From Pusillimonas sp. MFBS29 (GTDB lineage: Bacteria > Pseudomonadota > Gammaproteobacteria > Burkholderiales > Burkholderiaceae_B), in contig NZ_JAJEWL010000005.1 of NCBI RefSeq assembly GCF_020687695.1, positions 62,001 to 126,000 on the forward strand: a stretch of 64,000 nucleotides of DNA, written 5' to 3'. Position numbers and translations under genes: made by a program. Positions within the stretch are counted from its first letter, which is position 1, and each line of letters begins with the position of its first letter. This document shows, piece after piece, positions 59,172 to 64,000 of this stretch. The notes under the pieces are model-generated. The model saw nothing but the letters and a program-made list of their open reading frames with translations, was not told the origin of the DNA and ran no database searches.

Positions 59172-59942
59172 TTAATTCAAACTGTTTCGGTAGTGGAACC
59201 GTTCGGTCACATATAAGCCCCTGCGCACCTCCATGGGTCGGTCACCGTAGGTATAAGACACCCGCTCTACCTTGAGCAGGGCGCTGCCTGGTTCAACATT
59301 CAGCAATTCGGCCGGTTCAGTGGCCGCGTTTACTGCGCGGATCTTTTCGTCGGCCCTTAGCATGCTGACGCCAAATTCGGACTCGAACCATGCATACAGC
59401 GGGCCCTTGTAGCTGGCCAGCGCATCTGCGGTCAGCCCGCGAAATACCGCAGCCGGCAACCAGATGTCGTCCAGAATGGTGGGGACCTGGTCAAAAGAGA
59501 GCAGCCGCCGGATATTGATGGCTACATCGGCTCCCCGCAACTCGAGCAAGGCTGCAATATCGGACGGCGCCTTGCCGCGCCGGCAGTCGAGGATCCGGCT
59601 TCCCGACACCACTTGCTTGCCATCGTCGGAGGTCAGGCGCAGGAACCGGAAACGCACCTTGGCTTCGTGGTGAGTCGCAACAAAAGTACCTTTGCCTTGC
59701 CGACGGAGCAGCAGATTCTCGGCAGCCAGTTCATCGATGGCCTTGCGTACCGTGCCCTGGCTGACCTGGAAACGGGCCGCCAGTTCGAGTTCGCTGGGTA
59801 TCGCCTCGCCCGGTTTCCAGTCACCCCGATCAAGGCTCTGCAGCAGCAGGCCCTTGATCTGCTGGTACAGGGGGCTGAAAGCAGCACTGCTGGCAGCGCG
59901 CTCTGAGACCTGACCACGATCGGTTGAGGGAGCGTCGGACAT
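59172..59942 (-). CDS. GntR-family (HutC/UTRA) transcriptional regulator
   Basis: Regulator of 256 residues with a GntR winged helix (YQQIKGLLLQSLDRGDWKPG, ELAARFQVSQGTVRKAIDEL, about residues 25-90) and a C-terminal UTRA effector domain (VAINIRRLLSFDQVPTILDD). ATG 59942 is preferred over TTG 59945. It is divergent from mdh and directly upstream of sdhCDAB, so control of these TCA genes is likely; the ligand is unknown. A palindrome TCTTATATAAGA before mdh and a half copy (TCTTATA, 59950-59956) next to its own start are candidate sites. Confidence 0.9.
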   Translation of the reverse strand: MSDAPSTDRGQVSERAASSAAFSPLYQQIKGLLLQSLDRGDWKPGEAIPSELELAARFQVSQGTVRKAIDELAAENLLLRRQGKGTFVATHHEAKVRFRFLRLTSDDGKQVVSGSRILDCRRGKAPSDIAALLELRGADVAINIRRLLSFDQVPTILDDIWLPAAVFRGLTADALASYKGPLYAWFESEFGVSMLRADEKIRAVNAATEPAELLNVEPGSALLKVERVSYTYGDRPMEVRRGLYVTERFHYRNSLN

Positions 59943-60044
59943 CAAAAAATCTTATAGGAATACGAAAGGAACCGCTTAAAGCAAGCACATATAAAACGCC
60001 CGCTATTTTCGCACGCCTGGGCGTTTCTGTCTAACACTCTTCTG

Positions 60045-60095
60045 TCTTATATAAGATATAAGATATTTGACTGAACAACGGTTTTTCGATACGCT
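60045..60095 (+). promoter_or_regulatory. mdh promoter with adjacent palindromic operator
   Basis: A perfect 12-bp palindrome TCTTATATAAGA (60045-60056), extended by a direct ATAAGATAT copy, ends where a -35 TTGACT (60067-60072) begins; after 17 bp comes TACGCT (60090-60095) as a weak -10. The rest of the 59943-60246 gap holds the mdh leader, with a small GCCGC/GCGGC hairpin and GGGAGA as ribosome-binding site. The palindrome is a likely site for the divergent GntR protein. Confidence 0.55.
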
Positions 60096-60246
60096 AATGA
60101 GTTGTGTTGCAGCGCCTCGCTCGCAGCAAGAGTGCGTGTCAATATCTCACCGGCCGCCGCCTGCGGCTGATGGACCGCCCTCAAAAGAATTACACTATCT
60201 GTTGTCTCTTCATCCTACATTTCCAACATCTACCGGGAGATAGTTC

Positions 60247-61236
60247 ATGTCCAAACCCGCCATGCGTGTCGCCGTTACCGGCGCTGCCGGCCAAATCGGC
60301 TACGCCCTGCTGTTCCGTATCGCCTCAGGCGAAATGCTCGGCAAAGACCAGCCCGTTATTCTTCAACTGCTTGAAATCCCCGATGAAAAAGCCCAGAAGG
60401 CGCTGCGCGGCGTCATGATGGAGCTTGACGATTGCGCCTTCCCCCTGCTGGCCGGCATGACGGCACACAGCGACGCGCGTGAAGCGTTCAAGGACGCCGA
60501 CGTGGCATTGCTGGTAGGTGCCCGCCCACGCGGCCCCGGCATGGAGCGCAAGGATCTGTTGCAGGTCAATGCACAAATCTTCACGGCACAAGGCAAGGCG
60601 CTGAACGACGTGGCCAGCCGCGACGTCAAGGTTCTGGTGGTCGGCAACCCAGCCAACACCAACGCCTACATCGCCATGAAATCGGCCCCCGACCTGCCTG
60701 CCAAGAATTTCACTGCCATGCTGCGCCTGGATCACAACCGCGCCCTGTCGCAACTGTCCGCCAAATCGGGCAAACCTGTTGCCGACATCGAGAACCTCAT
60801 CGTGTGGGGCAATCACTCGCCCACCATGTACCCCGATACACGCTTCGCCACAGTCAACGGCGAAAGTCTGCCCGCCCTGATCAATGACGACGCCTGGAAT
60901 CGCGACACTTTCATTCCCACCGTAGGCAAGCGCGGCGCCGCCATTATCGATGCGCGCGGCCTCTCTTCGGCTGCCTCGGCTGCCAATGCGGCCATCGACC
61001 ACGTTCGCGACTGGGTCCTGGGCTCGAACGGAAAATGGGTCACCATGGGCGTGCCCTCCGACGGTTCTTACGGCATTCCGGAAGGCATCATCTATGGTGT
61101 GCCCGTAACCACCGCCAACGGTGAATACACCCGCGTCGAAGGTCTGGAAATCGACGAATTCTCGCGCGAACGCATGGACTTCACCCTGAAAGAGCTGCTC
61201 GAAGAGCGGGACGGCGTGCAAGACCTGCTGAAATAA
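60247..61236 (+). CDS. mdh: Malate dehydrogenase (NAD-dependent)
   Basis: Interconverts malate and oxaloacetate. The 329 residues belong to the cytosolic-type group common in Betaproteobacteria: [20 protein letters not shown] (NAD site, 11-30), [22 protein letters not shown], and the catalytic histidine in [18 protein letters not shown] seven bases upstream supports the start. It is alone in its unit, ended by a terminator. Confidence 0.97.
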   Translation: MSKPAMRVAVTGAAGQIGYALLFRIASGEMLGKDQPVILQLLEIPDEKAQKALRGVMMELDDCAFPLLAGMTAHSDAREAFKDADVALLVGARPRGPGMERKDLLQVNAQIFTAQGKALNDVASRDVKVLVVGNPANTNAYIAMKSAPDLPAKNFTAMLRLDHNRALSQLSAKSGKPVADIENLIVWGNHSPTMYPDTRFATVNGESLPALINDDAWNRDTFIPTVGKRGAAIIDARGLSSAASAANAAIDHVRDWVLGSNGKWVTMGVPSDGSYGIPEGIIYGVPVTTANGEYTRVEGLEIDEFSRERMDFTLKELLEERDGVQDLLK

Positions 61237-61293
61237 GCGAATAGCCCGAAGGCACCCGGTCACCCAGAAATTCTGCTGACCGGGAAAACTGTC

Positions 61294-61334
61294 AGGCCTG
61301 AATCCGGAGCAACCCGGACTCAGGCCTTTTCTTT
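61294..61334 (+). terminator. Rho-independent terminator after mdh
   Basis: AGGCCTGA-A-TCCGG (61294-61307) pairs with CCGGA-C-TCAGGCCT (61314-61327), one mismatch, then TTTCTTT. A smaller hairpin CCCGGTCA/TGACCGGG lies before it. Confidence 0.85.
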
Positions 61335-61354
61335 GCCCGGTCCGGACCGGGCGT

Positions 61355-62314
61355 TCAGGGTTCGATCGGAGGAATGTCTTCGGCCAGGATATTCAGGCTG
61401 GCCTGCAAGGCCCTGGAATAGCGCTGCTTTTCCTTCGCAATGCGCTGTGCGTCCCAGGCATAGAAGCCTTGCCCCGTCTTCATGCCCAGCTGTCCGTTTT
61501 TGGGTTTGTCAGACAGTATCGCGTGCGGTTGAACGGCATTGGACAAGGTGGGATAAATGGTTGCGGCAGCGGCCGCGTGCACATCCAGGCCTGCGTGCTC
61601 TTTCTGCAGAATGGGCCCGGCAGCCAGATAGCGGAAACCGAAGCCAAATCGCACCGCGGCATCAATGTCTTCCGCTGTGGCCACCCCTTCCTGGATCAAA
61701 GAAAATGCTTCACGGCCCAAGGCATGTTGCAGGCGGTTGCCGATGAATCCTGGCACATCCTTGCGTACCAGTATGGGCACGGACCCGCAGCGCTTCATGA
61801 ACGCACTTACCGCATCGGCCACCCCGGGTGCCGTGGACGGCCCCAGCACGATCTCGACCAAAGGCACGATGTGCGCCGGCATGAAAAAATGCAGCCCCAG
61901 CATGCGCTCCTGCCCCGGTAAATCCCGGGCAATCTGGCTGACGGGAAAGCTGGAGCTGTTGCTGGTCAGCAAAGTATGGGCAGGCACGCGCTCAGCCAGG
62001 GTTTTGAACAGATCACGCTTGATCTGCAACACCTCGGGCACACACTCAATCATCAGATCGACGCCCTGCCAGTCGACATCGTCAATGGACTGCACGATCT
62101 CGAGCAGGTCAATATTGTCGCCCCGGTCTATGGCGCGCAGATTTTCGGCAATGCCGGCCCGTATGACCGCGTGCTGCGCTGGCCTGGTTTCCACCACAAC
62201 CGTGCGGCAACCGGCCCGCAACAGCACCACGGCAACGTCGGCGCCCATGGTGCCGCCGCCCACAACCACGGCCCGCGTGGCGCCCGGTGCGCCCAACCAC
62301 TGCTCTTGCTTCAT
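61355..62314 (-). CDS. 3-Hydroxyacyl-CoA dehydrogenase family protein
   Basis: NAD-dependent dehydrogenase of 319 residues. The N-terminal Rossmann domain has VVVGGGTMGADVAVVLLRAG (15-34) and LLTSNSSSFPVSQIA; the histidine motif is LGLHFFMPAHIVPLVEI, with Met where fatty-acid enzymes usually have Asn (HFFNP). The C-terminal HCDH domain contains DVPGFIGNRLQHAL and KTGQGFYAWD. The HFFMPAH variant suggests a relative acting on a short or unusual hydroxy substrate rather than the beta-oxidation enzyme. It is 41 bp downstream of the PrpR-type regulator gene and may share its transcript. Confidence 0.82.
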   Translation of the reverse strand: MKQEQWLGAPGATRAVVVGGGTMGADVAVVLLRAGCRTVVVETRPAQHAVIRAGIAENLRAIDRGDNIDLLEIVQSIDDVDWQGVDLMIECVPEVLQIKRDLFKTLAERVPAHTLLTSNSSSFPVSQIARDLPGQERMLGLHFFMPAHIVPLVEIVLGPSTAPGVADAVSAFMKRCGSVPILVRKDVPGFIGNRLQHALGREAFSLIQEGVATAEDIDAAVRFGFGFRYLAAGPILQKEHAGLDVHAAAAATIYPTLSNAVQPHAILSDKPKNGQLGMKTGQGFYAWDAQRIAKEKQRYSRALQASLNILAEDIPPIEP

Positions 62315-62355
62315 CAGATATTCCTGCCTTTCTGTTCTGGAGTTGGATCAGGGAA

Positions 62356-64000
62356 TCATACGCCAGCGTCCACGGCATAACGCCTGAGCTTGCGCCACAG
62401 GGTCGTGCGACTGATACCCAGCCGCTCGGCCGCCATTTCACGATTACCGCCACACGCCTTCAGCACTTCACGCAGCTGCGCCAGCTCGGCCTGCGCCCTG
62501 CTGCTGCGCAATGCCTGGGATGGCGGCGCAGCGCTTGTCGCGGCAAACAGCTCGGGTGCCATTTCGTGAAGCGACTCAAGCTCTATCGGCGCGCTCTGCT
62601 CCACACCGTGAAATACCATGGCACGCTCGATCAGATTCTCAAGTTCGCGAATATTGCCCGGCCAGTCATGGTTTTCGGCCGCGTCGACAATCAAATCGAT
62701 CAAGCTGTCGTTGACCGGGCGCCGGCTGTTCAACCTGAGCGCAATCCTGTCGGCCAGATGTCGTGCCAGTTGGGGCAGATCCTCGCGCCGCTCCCTTAAG
62801 GGGGGCAAATGCACCAGCAGGATATTCAGTCGGTAATACAAGTCCTGACGAAACTCGCCCTGCAACACGCGCTGCTCCAGATTACGGTGCGTGGCTGCAA
62901 TCACCCGCACATCAACCGGTGTAGGCTCGGTCGCACCGATGCGCAACACTTCCTTTTCCTGAAGCACGCGCAGCAACCGTGTTTGCAGCGACAAGGGCAT
63001 GTCGCCTATCTCGTCCAGAAAAATCGTGCCGGTGTGCGCGGCTTCGAACAGGCCCACCTTGCCGCCACGACTGGATCCGGTAAACGCGCCATCCACATAA
63101 CCGAACAGCTCGCTTTCCAGCAGGGTGTCGGGGAAAGCGGCACAGTTGATCGCCACAAAGGGCTGGGACTGACGGGCCCCTGCATTATGTATGCCCTGTG
63201 CCAGCAGCTCTTTGCCGGTACCGCTCTCGCCCACAATCAATACGGTTGCACTGCTTTGCGCGCAGGTCTGGGCACGCGCCCGGAGACGCTCCATCACCTT
63301 GCTTTGCCCTATGAGATTCTCAAGCCCGTATTTGGCAAGGCGCAAGCCCGGCTGCGTCCTGGAACGCAAGCTGCGATCCAGGCGCTGGATGACAATGGGA
63401 TCCTGGCAGATCAGTACCGCACCCGTTTGCCGGCCCTGCTCGACAATAGGCATGCGCGTCACTACCATGGTCTTGCCCGCTACCTGCTGGACATGCTCAA
63501 GCTCGGCCTCGCCCGTGCGCAAGGTCCCAGCCAGACTCAACTCGTGTCGTACCGCCCCGAGACGCTGACCAATCAGCTGATCGGCCGGAACGCCCAGAAT
63601 CGCCTCCATTTCCGGATTGACCGTCTCGATACGTTCATCGGAATTGACGGCCACGACGCCATCCTTGAGCTGCCCCAGTATGATGCGCAATTTCTCACGC
63701 TTGGCAGCCTCAAGCCTGGCAATGCGCGCCACCTCGATAGCATCCTCCATGGCTTCGCGCACAGCCCCCTGAGAGTAAAGCAGTACCCCTTCCATGCCAT
63801 AAGAGCGGGCCAGCTCGACCACCAGCCCCGGAGCGACAACCGCCTCGACACCCAGAGCGAGCAGATCCTGCACACAGGCCTCGGCCTCTTGCTCGGTTGT
63901 ATAGGAACGCAGTTCGACAGACAAGGCGAAGCGCTCGTTGAAGTGCCCGAGCTCGGCGGGAATTTCGCCGTATGTCACCACGGCCAGCCTGCTGGATTTG
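62356..64000 (-). CDS. PrpR-type sigma-54-dependent transcriptional activator (partial, N-terminus outside window)
   Basis: Enhancer-binding protein. The frame stays open to the right edge (SSRLAVVTYGEIPAEL continues upstream of the GTG at 63981), so the PrpR_N sensor domain is cut. Present are the end of PrpR_N (VVAPGLVVELARSYGMEGVL), a PAS-like region (LGQLKDGVVAVNSDERIETV), the AAA+ domain with GESGTGKELLAQG, the sigma-54 loop GAFTGS and EIGDMPLSLQTRLLRVLQE, and a Fis-type helix-turn-helix at the end (NREMAAERLGISRTTLWRKL). PrpR family members sense 2-methylcitrate or related compounds, but no prp genes are here; the downstream 3-hydroxyacyl-CoA dehydrogenase gene may be a target. Confidence 0.88.
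   Translation of the reverse strand, partial: KSSRLAVVTYGEIPAELGHFNERFALSVELRSYTTEQEAEACVQDLLALGVEAVVAPGLVVELARSYGMEGVLLYSQGAVREAMEDAIEVARIARLEAAKREKLRIILGQLKDGVVAVNSDERIETVNPEMEAILGVPADQLIGQRLGAVRHELSLAGTLRTGEAELEHVQQVAGKTMVVTRMPIVEQGRQTGAVLICQDPIVIQRLDRSLRSRTQPGLRLAKYGLENLIGQSKVMERLRARAQTCAQSSATVLIVGESGTGKELLAQGIHNAGARQSQPFVAINCAAFPDTLLESELFGYVDGAFTGSSRGGKVGLFEAAHTGTIFLDEIGDMPLSLQTRLLRVLQEKEVLRIGATEPTPVDVRVIAATHRNLEQRVLQGEFRQDLYYRLNILLVHLPPLRERREDLPQLARHLADRIALRLNSRRPVNDSLIDLIVDAAENHDWPGNIRELENLIERAMVFHGVEQSAPIELESLHEMAPELFAATSAAPPSQALRSSRAQAELAQLREVLKACGGNREMAAERLGISRTTLWRKLRRYAVDAGV

Overview
The window is ordinary chromosome of a Gram-negative betaproteobacterium, most likely Burkholderiales of the Alcaligenaceae type. 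The evidence is the content and order of core blocks: rimP-nusA-infB-rbfA-truB-typA, sdhCDAB-sdhE-gltA next to a GntR gene and mdh, odhA-odhB-lpd, and phaC-phaB-phaR. No genus can be named from sequence reading alone. There is no prophage, insertion sequence, CRISPR array or plasmid gene. Genes are tightly packed and both window ends cut a gene (gabD at the left, a PrpR-type sigma-54 activator at the right).

Layout: (1) 1-1250, end of a succinate-semialdehyde dehydrogenase gene and its terminator. (2) 1.3-10.9 kb, a taurine dissimilation cluster: tauABC uptake, TauR (MocR-type regulator), tauXY taurine dehydrogenase, xsc and pta. (3) 10.9-14.5 kb, a CobS-like AAA+ and CobT-like VWA pair without cobN, plus an IclR regulator. 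(4) 14.6-25.4 kb, the translation/transcription operon rimP-nusA-infB-rbfA-truB-typA, preceded by scpB-rluB. (5) 25.5-26.2 kb, an initiator tRNA-fMet with a strong hairpin and about 600 bp without a gene. (6) 26.2-31.5 kb, a COG0523 GTPase, a DUF482 protein and the PHA genes. (7) 31.6-41.8 kb, housekeeping genes: pgeF, rluD, bamD, a DinG-family helicase, tex, an unknown gene, trpS, zapE. (8) 41.9-50.2 kb, lpd, odhB, odhA and maeB. (9) 50.2-50.98 kb, a repeat-rich intergenic block. (10) 51-54.1 kb, a TauE/SafE permease, a LysR regulator and an alpha/beta hydrolase. (11) 54.2-61.2 kb, gltA, sdhE, sdhBADC, a GntR regulator and mdh. (12) 61.3-64 kb, a 3-hydroxyacyl-CoA dehydrogenase relative and the PrpR-type regulator.

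How it works together: taurine enters through TauABC, is oxidatively deaminated by TauXY to sulfoacetaldehyde, is cleaved by Xsc with phosphate to acetyl phosphate and sulfite, and Pta makes acetyl-CoA. Citrate synthase, the 2-oxoglutarate dehydrogenase parts, succinate dehydrogenase, malate dehydrogenase and malic enzyme for burning acetyl-CoA are all in the same 64 kb, and PhaC/PhaB can store acetyl units as polyester.

Most notable signals: (a) two pairs of direct-repeat boxes, one before tauA and one before tauX, with the same 23-bp period and almost the same distance to the start codon (104/127 and 103/126 nt), which look like TauR operators; (b) an intergenic block after maeB with three contiguous 40-bp units and two long imperfect palindromes; (c) an intrinsic-terminator hairpin with nine T's ending eight bases before the rimP start codon, suggesting attenuation of the nusA operon; (d) the orphan cobS/cobT-like pair whose 3' end overlaps pta.
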